From the NCBI GenBank assembly GCA_963708245.1, contig OY970201.1, positions 5,208,001 to 5,272,000 on the forward strand: DNA of 64,000 bases, read 5' to 3'. Under the pieces are notes generated by a model. That model was given only the letters and a program-made list of their open reading frames with translations, had not been told where the DNA came from and made no database searches. The translations under genes and the position numbers were made by a program. Source of the stretch: CAVYXK01 sp963708245 (lineage in GTDB: Bacteria; Pseudomonadota; Alphaproteobacteria; Acetobacterales; Acetobacteraceae). Positions 45,041 to 53,730 of this stretch are shown here, piece after piece; positions within the stretch are counted from its first letter, which is position 1; each line of letters opens with the position of its first letter.

Positions 45041-47602
45041 ATGCCTGCACCACTGACAGCGGGACAGCCTCTTGTCCCGCGGGGCGCCCGTCGTCCTCCA
45101 GAGCGTCGGCGGCGTTTGCCGACCGGCAGACGGCAGCATTGGTCGTGGCCGCAAAAAGTGGCCGGCGGTCTGCTCGGGCTCGTCGCGGTTAGCATCATAG
45201 CTGGTGGCGTCGCCGGCATTATCGCTTGGCTGCGTATCACCGCGGATCTGCCAAGCGTCGATGGGCTGCGCAACTACCAACCCCCGATGATGAGCCGAAT
45301 ATACGCCGGCAACGGACGGCTGATTGCCGAACTGGCGACGCAGCGGCGCATATTTGTCCCGGATTCGGCGATGCCCGCCCTTCTGAAGTCCGCATTCATT
45401 TCGGCAGAGGATCAGAATTTTTGGCGAAATCCGGGGATCGACCCGCTCGCAATCATTCGGGCTGGCGTGTACGATCTGATGCATCTCGGCACCGGCCGCC
45501 GACCGCTTGGGGCTTCCACGATTACTCAGCAGGTCGCCAAGAACATGCTGCTGGGCGACCGGATGAATCTCACTCGCAAAATCGAGGAGGGGGTCCTGGC
45601 TCTCCGCATGCAGCGGGTTTTGAGCAAGGAGCGGATTCTGGAGATCTATCTGAACGAGATTTACCTAGGTGAACAGTCGTACGGAGTTGCTGCCGCGGCG
45701 CAGACTTACTTCAACAAACCGCTCGACCAGCTCTCGCTCGCGGAGGACGCTACTCTGGCAGCGCTTCCGAAAGCACCTGCCAATTACGATCCATTCCGGT
45801 TCCCACAAGCGGCTAAAGCCAGGCGCGACTGGGTGTTAGATCGGATGACGGACGATCATGTGATCACGCCGGCCCAGGCAGCAGCGGCGAAGGCCGAACC
45901 GCTCGTGCCGGTCGAATTCCATCGGCCGGCCGCAATAGCCGGCTCAGACTGGTTTGCCGAGGAAGCGCGCCGCGAACTCGTTGTGCAATTCGGCGATGAT
46001 ATGGCCCTGCAGGGCGGTCTGACTGTGCATACCAGCCTCGATCCTACGCTGCAGTCAGAAGCCGAACAGTCGGTCCGAGACGGGCTGATGGACTATGATC
46101 GAAAGATGGGCGGGTGGCGCGGAGCTTTGGCGCACCTCAGCTCCGCCGAGCTGACCGGTAACTGGGTTGAGCCGCTTGCCCAAATTAGTCGGCCTCTGGG
46201 AATGCAGCCCGACTGGCGGCTAGCAGTGGTCTTGACAGTATCTCCGGCTGGCGCACGCGTCGGGTGGGTCTCCCAGCAGCAGGATAAGAGCACATCACCG
46301 GTGGAACGGGTCGGCACCGTCCGGTGGTTAGATGGGGCGTGGTACCACCCAATGACGCCGGACGGCAAGCAAGGAGCGCCGTACCACAGCCTGACGGAGA
46401 TGCTCCACCCTGGGGACGTGATATTGGTTCAACCTGAGAGTAGCTCGGCCGGGACTGCGCCTGAGCGCGTCACATTGCGTCAAATTCCCAAAGTGCAGGG
46501 CGCGCTGGTAACGCTGGATCCCTCCTCGGGACGCGTGCTGGCTATGGTCGGTGGATGGAGTTTTGAGGCGAGTCAATTCAACCGGGCGACCCAGGCCGAG
46601 CGCCAACCGGGGAGCAGCTTCAAGCCAATCGTGTATCTGACGGCACTGGAGAAGGGGATTTCGCCTAGTGAACGATTTCTGAATGGGCCGCTCGTGATTT
46701 ACCAGGGCGGGACTGTCTGGCGCCCACACAATTATGAGGGGAATTTCGGCGGCCCAACGCCGCTTCGGGTGGCGCTAGAGCAGTCCCTTAATCTCGTTAC
46801 GATTCGTGTCGCAGAGCGGATCGGTATGTCAGCGGTGGCGAAGACGGCGAAGGATTTCGGCATGGTGGACTCGATGCCGAAGGTTCTTCCGGCAGCACTT
46901 GGGGCCGTGGATACCACTGTCCTGCGGGAGGCTAGCGCGTACGCGAGCTTTGACGAAGGCGGGCGCGCGGTAGTCCCGACGCTGATTGACAGCGTGCAGG
47001 ATCGCGAAGGGCATGTGGTCTGGCGCCCCGCTGGTCTTGATTGTGCCTGCGATGATCCGTCGAAACCACCGCTGATCACTGATGACCGGACACAAATCGC
47101 GGATCCGCAAAGCGTATTTCAGCTTGTGACGATGATGCAGGGCGTGGTGCAACGCGGAACCGGGGTGCCGGCGGGGGCAGGGCTGCATCGCCCCATCGCC
47201 GGAAAGACCGGGACCACGCAAGACTTTGGTGACGCTTGGTTCGCTGGTTTCACCCCTGATCTGGTGACGGTGGTTTGGGTCGGTTTCGACGACCCCTCCA
47301 GCTTGGGCGATAATGAGACCGGTGCCGCCGTTGCGGCGCCGATCTGGCACAATTTCATGGCGTTCGCCCTCAAGGACCGCCCGGTTCTGAATTTTCCGCA
47401 ACCGTCCGGCGTCACAATGGCATCCTGGGATAGCGGCTTCGGAACGGTGGTTGACGCGTTCAAGCCTGGCCAGGTACCGGGCGCCTCGGGTCCGCTAGGG
47501 GATCGTGGGGTGGTGGCCGGCGCCACCGCCCCGGCGTCGCAAGACGAATCCACCGCCAGCACCGCAGGTGGGATCGACAGTTCGCTTGGCGGACTATATT
47601 AA
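45041..47602 (+). CDS. mrcA: penicillin-binding protein 1A, bifunctional
   Basis: An 853-residue class A PBP. A cytoplasmic Arg/Pro-rich tail is followed by one TM anchor (GLLGLVAVSIIAGGVAGIIA). Then the GT51 transglycosylase domain: SAEDQNFWRNPGIDPLAIIR, LGASTITQQVAKNMLLGD and LRMQRVLSKERILEIYLNEI. Then the transpeptidase domain: GSSFKPIVYLTALEKG (catalytic Ser), VALEQSLNLVTIRV (SxN) and AGKTGTTQDFGDAWFAGFTP (KTG). The ATG at 45041 or GTG at 45035 may start it. The C-terminus is low-complexity. It polymerises and cross-links peptidoglycan together with its upstream amidase. Confidence 0.94.
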   Translation: MPAPLTAGQPLVPRGARRPPERRRRLPTGRRQHWSWPQKVAGGLLGLVAVSIIAGGVAGIIAWLRITADLPSVDGLRNYQPPMMSRIYAGNGRLIAELATQRRIFVPDSAMPALLKSAFISAEDQNFWRNPGIDPLAIIRAGVYDLMHLGTGRRPLGASTITQQVAKNMLLGDRMNLTRKIEEGVLALRMQRVLSKERILEIYLNEIYLGEQSYGVAAAAQTYFNKPLDQLSLAEDATLAALPKAPANYDPFRFPQAAKARRDWVLDRMTDDHVITPAQAAAAKAEPLVPVEFHRPAAIAGSDWFAEEARRELVVQFGDDMALQGGLTVHTSLDPTLQSEAEQSVRDGLMDYDRKMGGWRGALAHLSSAELTGNWVEPLAQISRPLGMQPDWRLAVVLTVSPAGARVGWVSQQQDKSTSPVERVGTVRWLDGAWYHPMTPDGKQGAPYHSLTEMLHPGDVILVQPESSSAGTAPERVTLRQIPKVQGALVTLDPSSGRVLAMVGGWSFEASQFNRATQAERQPGSSFKPIVYLTALEKGISPSERFLNGPLVIYQGGTVWRPHNYEGNFGGPTPLRVALEQSLNLVTIRVAERIGMSAVAKTAKDFGMVDSMPKVLPAALGAVDTTVLREASAYASFDEGGRAVVPTLIDSVQDREGHVVWRPAGLDCACDDPSKPPLITDDRTQIADPQSVFQLVTMMQGVVQRGTGVPAGAGLHRPIAGKTGTTQDFGDAWFAGFTPDLVTVVWVGFDDPSSLGDNETGAAVAAPIWHNFMAFALKDRPVLNFPQPSGVTMASWDSGFGTVVDAFKPGQVPGASGPLGDRGVVAGATAPASQDESTASTAGGIDSSLGGLY

Positions 47603-47635
47603 AGTCCACTTTGACGGTTTTGCCGGTGACGTGAG

Positions 47636-48767
47636 ATGTCTGCTGAGTCGGACGATTTGAATGACCAGATCAAGCGGTCTGTGGCGCTGCTTAGGAGGCA
47701 TCTTTGACTGGGATGCTTCACAGGCCCGTCTTGCAGAGCTGAACGGGCAAGCGGAGAGCGCTGAGCTGTGGTCGAGTCCAGCGGCTGCGCAGAAGGTCAT
47801 GCGGGAGCGGAACCAGCTTGCGGGCCGGATCGAGGGGGTGCTGACCCTTGAAGCAGAGGTAGCGGACACGCAGGAGCTGCTCTCGCTTGCCGAGGCTGAC
47901 GGCGATGAGACGATGATCGCTGAGGGTATTGCCACGTTGCGGGCCCTGGCGGAGGAGGCCAAGCGCCGGGAGCTCGAGAGCCTGCTCTCCGGGGAGGCAG
48001 ACTCAAATGACTGCTACGTGGAGGTTAACGCCGGCGCAGGCGGCACGGAAGCCCAGGACTGGGCCGAGATGCTGGTCCGCATGTACACCCGCTGGGCCGA
48101 GCAGCACGGTTATAAGGCGCAGCTTCTGGGAGAGAGCGAGGGCGAGCAAGCGGGGATCAAATCGGCTACTCTTCTGATCAGCGGGCCTAATGCCTACGGT
48201 TGGCTAAAGACGGAGGCGGGGGTGCACCGGCTGGTCCGGATCAGCCCGTTCGACGCCGCGGCGCGCCGGCATACCAGCTTTGCGAGCGTCTGGGTGTATC
48301 CGGTGGTGGATGAGAGTATCGATATCGAGGTGAATGAAGGTGATCTGAAGGTGGACACCTTCCGCGCGTCGGGCGCAGGCGGGCAGCACGTCAACAAAAC
48401 AGAAAGCGCGATCCGCATCACGCATCTGCCGACCGGCATCGTGGTGGCTTGCCAGACCGATCGCAGCCAGCACCGCAATCGGGCGACGGCCATGGCGATG
48501 CTCAAGGCACGGCTTTACGAGGCTGAGCTGCAAAAGCGGGAGGAGGCGGCGGCAGCACAGGAGAACAGCAAGGCAGAAATCGGGTGGGGACATCAGATTC
48601 GCAGCTATGTTCTGGCTCCGTATCAATTGGTGAAGGACCTGCGCACCGGGGTGGAGAAAGGAAATCCGGATGCCGTGCTGGACGGCGATCTGGACGCATT
48701 CATGGCGGCGGCTCTGGCGGCGCGAGTTGGCGCCACGCGTAGCGAGGCGAGCAGTCAGGCGCGTTAA
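47636..48767 (+). CDS. prfB: peptide chain release factor 2, with programmed +1 frameshift
   Basis: RF2 recognises UAA and UGA and triggers peptide release. Translation starts at ATG 47636 (MSAESDDLNDQIKRSVALLRRHL) and meets UGA at codon 24 (47705-47707); skipping one base leads into DWDASQARLAEL and the rest, 376 residues in all. Conserved parts: GGTEAQDWAEMLVRMY, the stop-codon-reading SPF motif in RISPFDAAARR and the catalytic GGQ in SGAGGQHVNKTESAIRITH. Because RF2 itself terminates at UGA, scarce RF2 favours frameshifting. It lies between PBP1A and aroE. Confidence 0.97.
47693..47708 (+). promoter_or_regulatory. RF2 programmed frameshift site
   Basis: AGGAGG CAT CTT TGA C: the internal Shine-Dalgarno-like AGGAGG, three bases of spacer, the CTT slippery codon and UGA followed by C. 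Spacing and order equal the E. coli site (AGGGGG TAT CTT TGA C). Shift to +1 occurs at CTT. Confidence 0.97.
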
Positions 48768-48805
48768 GCGTTGATCTTCGCCGCAGGACGCGGAATGGTG
48801 CTGAT

Positions 48806-49645
48806 ATGCCGATTCTCTCTGGGAAGGCGCGGGTGGCCGGGATCGTCGGCTGGCCAGTGGGGCATTCTCGCTCGCCGCGGGTTCACGGCTTCTGGCTGCG
48901 GCGCCACGGGATAGACGGGGCGTACGTTCCGCTGCCCGTTCGCCCGGGTCAATTTGGCACGGCCATGCACGGACTGGCGGCGGCCGGCTTCGCCGGAGCC
49001 AACGTCACCATCCCACACAAGGTGGACGCGTTCGCATTTTGCGACGAGTTAGATGACGCCGCCCGCCGGGCGGGCTCGGTGAACACTTTGGTATTCGCCG
49101 ATGGGCGGGTCCAGGGGAGGAACACCGACGGTTTCGGCTTTATCGCTAATCTCCGCGATCATCTGATTGACCCGGCGGCTGGACCGGCTCTGGTTCTGGG
49201 CGCTGGCGGCGCAGCCCGTGCGGTTGCTGCCAGCCTCACGGAGCTAGGCGCACTGGTCACGATAACCAACCGGACTCGGGCTCGCGCAGAAGCGCTGGTG
49301 GCCCAGCTCTCTGGTTTGCGTGTCGTGCCGTGGCATCTGCGCTCTGAGGTGCTCCGCGATCATGCATTAGTTGTGAACACAACCCCGCTCGGAATGTCGG
49401 GGCATGACGCATTGGAGCTGGATCTCGGATCAGGCGGGCCCGCTCTTGTCGTCGCCGATCTTGTGTACACGCCGCTGGAGACCTCGTTGCTGCGTGCGGC
49501 ACGTCGGCATGGGCTGCGTGCGATTGATGGTCTTGGGATGCTTCTGCATCAGGCTCGGCCGGGGTTCGCAGCTTGGTTTGGCGTTAATCCGACAGTGGAC
49601 CAGGAACTACGGCAGTTCATTGCCGCCGACCTAACTATCGCATGA
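48806..49645 (+). CDS. aroE: shikimate dehydrogenase
   Basis: A 279-residue NADP-dependent enzyme reducing 3-dehydroshikimate to shikimate in aromatic amino acid synthesis. Substrate domain: VGHSRSPRVHGFWLRRHGID and ANVTIPHKVDAFAFCDE (catalytic Lys) with GRNTDGFGFIANL (Asp). Rossmann domain: VLGAGGAARAVAASLTELG and NTTPLGMSGHDAL. Start ATG 48806. Its stop overlaps coaE by four bases. Confidence 0.96.
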   Translation: MPILSGKARVAGIVGWPVGHSRSPRVHGFWLRRHGIDGAYVPLPVRPGQFGTAMHGLAAAGFAGANVTIPHKVDAFAFCDELDDAARRAGSVNTLVFADGRVQGRNTDGFGFIANLRDHLIDPAAGPALVLGAGGAARAVAASLTELGALVTITNRTRARAEALVAQLSGLRVVPWHLRSEVLRDHALVVNTTPLGMSGHDALELDLGSGGPALVVADLVYTPLETSLLRAARRHGLRAIDGLGMLLHQARPGFAAWFGVNPTVDQELRQFIAADLTIA

Positions 49646-50322
49646 AAGTCATCGGGCTGACCGGCGGGATCGGCATGGGGAAGTCGACCGCCGCTGCCGT
49701 ATTTCGTCGCGCCGGGATCCCGGTCTTTGACGCGGATGCCACCGTCCATCGGCTGCAGGCGCGCGGTGGCCGCGCGGTGCCCGCCATCGAAGCAGCATTT
49801 CCCGGGACTGTACAAAACGGAGTGGTTGATCGGGCTGCGCTGCGTTATGCCGTGCTAGGGAAGCCGGACGCTCTGACCAAGCTCGAGAGCATTCTGCATC
49901 CCATGGTCAGGCAGGAAGAGGCTGCCTTCGTGCGCCGGGTGCGGTCAGCTGGAAAATCCCTTGCCGTCCTGGATATTCCGTTGCTGCTGGAAACGGGGGG
50001 GGATCGCAATACCGACTGGGTTGTCGTCGTGTCGGCCCCACGGGCGATACAAAAGCAGCGGGTTCGGCGCCGCCGCGGTTTGAATGCTGCCCAAGTCGGC
50101 GCGATGATTGCTCGACAGATGCCAGACGACGAAAAACGCCGTCATGCCGATACAATCATTTCGACCGGCCTTTCGCGTTACCACGCGTTTCGTGCACTCA
50201 GCAGATTGATCAGGGAGCTTCGGCATGACCCGCATGGTGCTGTTCGATACGGAGACCACAGGTCTGGAGCCGCATCTCGGGCATCGCGTTGTCGAAGTAG
50301 CGGCTCTGGAGCTGCTCAATGA
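49642..50322 (+). CDS. coaE: dephospho-CoA kinase
   Basis: A 226-residue kinase for the last step of coenzyme A synthesis. P-loop GLTGGIGMGKSTAAAVFRRA, then VFDADATVHRLQ and VLDIPLLLETGGD. The usual family end (about 200 residues) falls near RALSRLIREL; here no stop occurs there and the frame continues 34 residues with a Ser/Arg/Ala-rich tail, so it overlaps the dnaQ start by 98 bases. aroE-coaE-dnaQ is a well-known alphaproteobacterial order. Confidence 0.93.
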   Translation: MKVIGLTGGIGMGKSTAAAVFRRAGIPVFDADATVHRLQARGGRAVPAIEAAFPGTVQNGVVDRAALRYAVLGKPDALTKLESILHPMVRQEEAAFVRRVRSAGKSLAVLDIPLLLETGGDRNTDWVVVVSAPRAIQKQRVRRRRGLNAAQVGAMIARQMPDDEKRRHADTIISTGLSRYHAFRALSRLIRELRHDPHGAVRYGDHRSGAASRASRCRSSGSGAAQ

Positions 50323-50902
50323 TCTTCCGACGGATCAGCATTTCCATTCGCTGATCGACCCGGGGCGGGAGATCTCATATGAGGCGACACGGGTGCATGG
50401 CATTACCAGCGCACAGGTTGCCGGGAAGCCGCGCTTCGCGGATATCGCTGGTCCGCTGCTGGATTTTTTCGGCGATAGCACGCTGGTGGCGCACAATGCT
50501 GAGTTCGACTTTGCGTTCCTGAATGCCGAGTTGCGTCTTCTTGGTCTGCCGCCGCTGGATCCGTCGCGAAGGATCGATACTCTGGCGCTTGCCAAGGCAC
50601 GCTTTCCCGGGCTGCCCAACAGCCTCGACGCCTTATGCCGCCGCTTCTCGATCGATCTCTCCGGTCGTAGCAGACACAACGCCCTGCTCGACTGCCGACT
50701 GCTAGCGAACGTCTATGTCGAACTTATGGGAGGCCGCCAACGTGGTCTCTCGTTGGCCATAGAGGCCGTGGGGGCACCGCTCATTTCATATAGTCACAGC
50801 GGATTGCGAACGCCGCGACTCGTGATCCCGACACCAGCCGAAGTCGCTGCACACGCGGCGTTCATAACCCGCTTGAAGGGTCCCATATGGCTGTCGGCCT
50901 GA
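50225..50902 (+). CDS. dnaQ: DNA polymerase III epsilon subunit (3'-5' proofreading exonuclease)
   Basis: A 225-residue DEDDh exonuclease. Motifs: VLFDTETTGLEPHLGHRVVE (Exo I), LVAHNAEFDFAFLNAELR (Exo II) and SRHNALLDCRLLANVYVEL (Exo III, the DEDDh His). Start ATG 50225 is preceded by GGGAGCTTCGGC, inside the overlong coaE. The tail (about residues 180-225) would bind DnaE. Length normal. Confidence 0.95.
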   Translation: MTRMVLFDTETTGLEPHLGHRVVEVAALELLNDLPTDQHFHSLIDPGREISYEATRVHGITSAQVAGKPRFADIAGPLLDFFGDSTLVAHNAEFDFAFLNAELRLLGLPPLDPSRRIDTLALAKARFPGLPNSLDALCRRFSIDLSGRSRHNALLDCRLLANVYVELMGGRQRGLSLAIEAVGAPLISYSHSGLRTPRLVIPTPAEVAAHAAFITRLKGPIWLSA

Positions 50903-50922
50903 ACATGGGCGACGTGCCGTGA

Positions 50923-51408
50923 TTAGACCGGCACCAGACCAAGGCAGCGGCCCATTCGACCGGCCAGGCAAAGAAATTCGACCAGCTCGCCAAGTCCGGG
51001 CAGCGTTGGGCGCTTCAGCACGGACGACAAGCCCCAGACTTCTTCGACCGCATCGGCTGCGCCGGCCAACGCCGGGTCTCCGCCTGTCAATAACAGGATG
51101 GGCAAATTTCTGTCGTGCGCCGCCACTGTCTTCATCACGTGGCAGCCGTCCTGACCCTGAGCCTCGATTGTGGCCAAGATCGCCATTGGTCGGTACTCGG
51201 CCAGCACCGGACCGAGATGTTCCCTGCTCGCCACTGGCCGGATGGTCACTTCCAGAAAATCGCAGATGTCCTGGATCGTTCCAGAAAGGCACCCGTCGTC
51301 CTCGACGACAACAATGATTGGCTTACGTTCGCGCGGCAACGGCATCGGGGCGGGGTACCCCGCGACACCTGAAGCGATTTTCCCGGCAAAACCATCCATG
51401 GCACACAC
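50923..51408 (-). CDS. receiver-domain-like protein without phosphoacceptor Asp
   Basis: A 161-residue stand-alone receiver-like protein. The acidic pocket is present (IIVVVEDDGCLSG), as are LPILLLTGGDP (Thr) and SSVLKRPTLPGLGELVEFL (Lys-Arg-Pro). But the strand that should end in the phosphorylated Asp reads MAILATIEAQGQDG: Thr stands where Asp is expected. So it cannot be phosphorylated in the usual way and may act as an unphosphorylated scaffold. The start could also be ATG 51345 (MPLPRERKPI). Convergent with dnaQ, 20 nt between stops. Confidence 0.82.
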   Translation of the reverse strand: MCAMDGFAGKIASGVAGYPAPMPLPRERKPIIVVVEDDGCLSGTIQDICDFLEVTIRPVASREHLGPVLAEYRPMAILATIEAQGQDGCHVMKTVAAHDRNLPILLLTGGDPALAGAADAVEEVWGLSSVLKRPTLPGLGELVEFLCLAGRMGRCLGLVPV

Positions 51409-51796
51409 ACCCTTTTGTTTTGAGGCGCAAAGGCTCGCGGGTGGAATTGTGACTAAAGATGGTTAACGCCGAAAGCGGGTTCGGTGTCAGTTAAACGTCA
51501 GAGATCGTCAGAAGAACGTCAAAAATCGTCAAATCGACATAGCCGGGCGGGAGGCGGTTTGCGGTGCCAGGGGCGAGCGGCATCTCAGCCGGCGGGGCGA
51601 AGTGCCTGGGAGGAAAAAAAGCCTTGCCCAGGCGCCCCAAGATGGCGTATTAGATTGGCTATGATGACGTTCTGCGCGTGCAGCACGGCGTCGGCTTTCT
51701 TTCCCCTTGTTCTATTGGTTTTGGCGGTCAGCAGCCAAGTCGCGGGTCACTGGCGGAATTCATGAACGCGATCCGTCATTGGCGGTGCTGTTGCTG
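51409..51796. other. host/prophage boundary region with phased CGTCA repeats
   Basis: About 390 bases without a convincing gene. It should carry the promoter of the receiver-like gene (leftwards). It contains a helically phased run of (T/C)GTCA at 51485, 51496, 51506, 51517 and 51527, a G-rich stretch near 51540-51600 and GGAGGAAAAAAAG near 51610. The direct overlap with the phage-like genes to the right makes this the likely left edge of the prophage or at least of its packaging module. No integrase, att-site repeat or tRNA is seen. Confidence 0.45.
51485..51531. repeat. five (T/C)GTCA units spaced 10-11 bp
   Basis: TGTCA at 51485 and CGTCA at 51496, 51506, 51517 and 51527: spacings 11, 10, 11 and 10, that is, one per helix turn. 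This puts the motif on one face of the DNA. Iterated sites like this near terminase genes can serve the small terminase (packaging site) or a phage regulator; both are inference. Confidence 0.6.
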
Positions 51797-52201
51797 ATGG
51801 CCGGTCTAAGCGCCCCAGAACGAATGGAAGACGATCCGTCCGCGCTCGAGATCTATGGCGGAACGCGAGGCAGTACGAAGTTGACGCGGCCGGCTGACGA
51901 GGCGGCGCGGGAGCATACAGAGCTGGCCGTTGCCACGCTGGCGAAGATCACCGCCGATGCTGCGGCATCGGCTCCAGCCCGGGTGAGTGCAGCAGTTGCG
52001 CTTCTGAACCGCGGCTGGGGCAGATCATCGCCGACGGTGCGGGCCTCTGATGGCATTGAGACCCTAACGGATGACCAGCTCGGACGAACGATTGCCGACC
52101 GGATCGCCGCTATCTTTGCTGCTGGCGGACTCCGAGATGCGGGCATTGATCCTGGAGGAGTGCCGCCGGACGATCCGGCGATGCCTGACTGCTTGGGCTG
52201 A
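51797..52201 (+). CDS. probable terminase small-subunit-like phage protein
   Basis: A 134-residue protein directly before, and overlapping, the large terminase. The central helical part (AREHTELAVATLAKITADAA then APARVSAAVALLNRGWGRSS) is a pattern I know from small proteins preceding TerL in alphaproteobacterial prophages. If it is the small terminase it would recognise phage DNA for packaging. Start chosen at ATG 51797; ATG 51824 is possible. The DNA-binding domain is not obvious from sequence. Confidence 0.6.
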   Translation: MAGLSAPERMEDDPSALEIYGGTRGSTKLTRPADEAAREHTELAVATLAKITADAAASAPARVSAAVALLNRGWGRSSPTVRASDGIETLTDDQLGRTIADRIAAIFAAGGLRDAGIDPGGVPPDDPAMPDCLG

Positions 52202-53528
52202 GCACGCGCTGGCGCCGTTCGGTCAAGAACCGGCACGCCACCATCGGTTGCTGATCGGCGAGCTTGAACGAGTCGAGCGCGGCGAATTGGACCGGCTGAT
52301 GGTGTTCATGCCACCGGGCTCGGCAAAATCGACCTATGCGTCTGTTCTGTTCCCCGCGTGGTGGTTCTGCCGGCATCCGCGTTCGGCGGTGATTGCGGCA
52401 TCGCACACTGCTGAGCTAGCGGGATGGTTCGGCCGGCGGGTGCGCAATACGATCGCTCAGCACGCCGCAACAGTGGGATTCAGCCTGGCGGCCGATCGCG
52501 CGGCAGCAGGACGGTGGGATACCGACGCGGGCGGTGAGTATTACGCTGCCGGCGTCGGGGGTTCGATCACCGGGCGGCGCGCCGACTTGGCCATCGTTGA
52601 TGATCCGGTGAAGTCGCGCGAGGCGGCAGAAAGCGAATCGCATCGCAAACGCATCTGGGACTGGTTCCGCGCTGATCTCCTGACCCGATTGAAGCCGGGA
52701 GGGCGTGTCGTTCTGATTATGACACGGTGGCACGAGGATGACTTGGCTGGTCGGTTGCTGTTGATCGAGGCGGACCGTTGGCGCGTGCTGTCCCTACCGG
52801 CTTTGGCCAGAGTGAATGATCCGCTGGGCCGAGCGCCCGGTGAACCGTTATGGCCAGAGTGGGAGTCGGCGGCAGAACTTTCCAGTAAGCGCCGGACGTT
52901 GGGCGAGCGGGACTGGTCGGCGCTCTATCAGCAGGATCCACGGCCCGCCGAAGGCGCGCTGTTCCGGGTAGGGCATATCCCAATTTTGGATTCGGTGCCG
53001 CTCGAGACCTACGCAGTGCGGGCTTGGGACCTTGCAGCGACGGCGGCCATCGGAACTGCGGATCCGGACTGGACCGTGGGGCTGAAGCTCGGGCGACTGG
53101 CTGATGGCAGGTTTGTCGTGCTGGACGTAGTGCGGTTACGTGGCGGGCCGGATGAAGTCGAGGCTGCGATCGTCAGCACGGCTAGTGCTGACGGCCGCGA
53201 GGTGCTGATTGAATTGCCACAGGACCCCGGACAGGCAGGCAAGGGACAAGCTCTGTACTTAGCCCGCAGACTGGCGGGTTTCCGGGTCCGGGCGAGCCGG
53301 GAAACGGGCGACAAGGCGACCCGTGCTGCACCGGTAGCCTCGCAGCTCAACATCGGTAACGTCGGGCTGGTGCGTGCGTCTTGGAATCGCCCGTTGCTCG
53401 ATGAGTTGGCGGGCTTCCCTTCCGGGCGGCACGATGATCAGGTGGATGCACTGGCTCGCGCTTTCAGTGCGCTGATCGCGCCACCTGAGCCCGCACGGCG
53501 GGCGATGATCCCGATCATGGGTCGCTGA
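52071..53528 (+). CDS. terL: phage terminase large subunit
   Basis: A 485-residue ATPase-nuclease that cuts and packages phage DNA. ATPase: MPPGSAKSTYASVLFPAWWF (Walker A variant), LAIVDDPVKSREAAES (Walker B) and VVLIMTRWHEDDLAGR (coupling motif). Nuclease: VRAWDLAATAAIGTADPDWT (first Asp) and GRHDDQVDALARAFSAL (last Asp pair). Start may be ATG 52071 or ATG 52137; either overlaps the preceding gene. Confidence 0.93.
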   Translation: MTSSDERLPTGSPLSLLLADSEMRALILEECRRTIRRCLTAWAEHALAPFGQEPARHHRLLIGELERVERGELDRLMVFMPPGSAKSTYASVLFPAWWFCRHPRSAVIAASHTAELAGWFGRRVRNTIAQHAATVGFSLAADRAAAGRWDTDAGGEYYAAGVGGSITGRRADLAIVDDPVKSREAAESESHRKRIWDWFRADLLTRLKPGGRVVLIMTRWHEDDLAGRLLLIEADRWRVLSLPALARVNDPLGRAPGEPLWPEWESAAELSSKRRTLGERDWSALYQQDPRPAEGALFRVGHIPILDSVPLETYAVRAWDLAATAAIGTADPDWTVGLKLGRLADGRFVVLDVVRLRGGPDEVEAAIVSTASADGREVLIELPQDPGQAGKGQALYLARRLAGFRVRASRETGDKATRAAPVASQLNIGNVGLVRASWNRPLLDELAGFPSGRHDDQVDALARAFSALIAPPEPARRAMIPIMGR

Positions 53529-53574
53529 GCCTGTCGACAGCACCTGGCGCATATCCATTGTGAGAGATGCTATT

Positions 53575-53724
53575 ATGGGGCGCACCGCACATCCCGGCTT
53601 CGAGGCCTTGGCAAGATCGATTGCGGGGGAGGGTGTCTCGGCCGAACTCGCTGCAGGCGCACGCCGCGCTGGCGCGATGGCGCGCACGGCCACCCCGGGA
53701 CTCAATCGCGTCAAGCGCGGGTAG
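53575..53724 (+). CDS. very small phage protein
   Basis: A 49-residue protein from ATG 53575 to TAG 53722-53724: basic and Ala/Gly-rich (MGRTAHPGFEALARSIAGEG). It sits between terL and the portal gene with GAGAGATG upstream. Codon use is like its neighbours. No family known to me; small proteins at this place are common in phages. Confidence 0.45.
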   Translation: MGRTAHPGFEALARSIAGEGVSAELAAGARRAGAMARTATPGLNRVKRG

Positions 53725-53730
53725 CGGCCG

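Noticed and set aside
51484..51765. A 93-codon frame over the phased repeats
   Set aside because: Composition is non-coding and it begins inside the repeat array; no homologous pattern.
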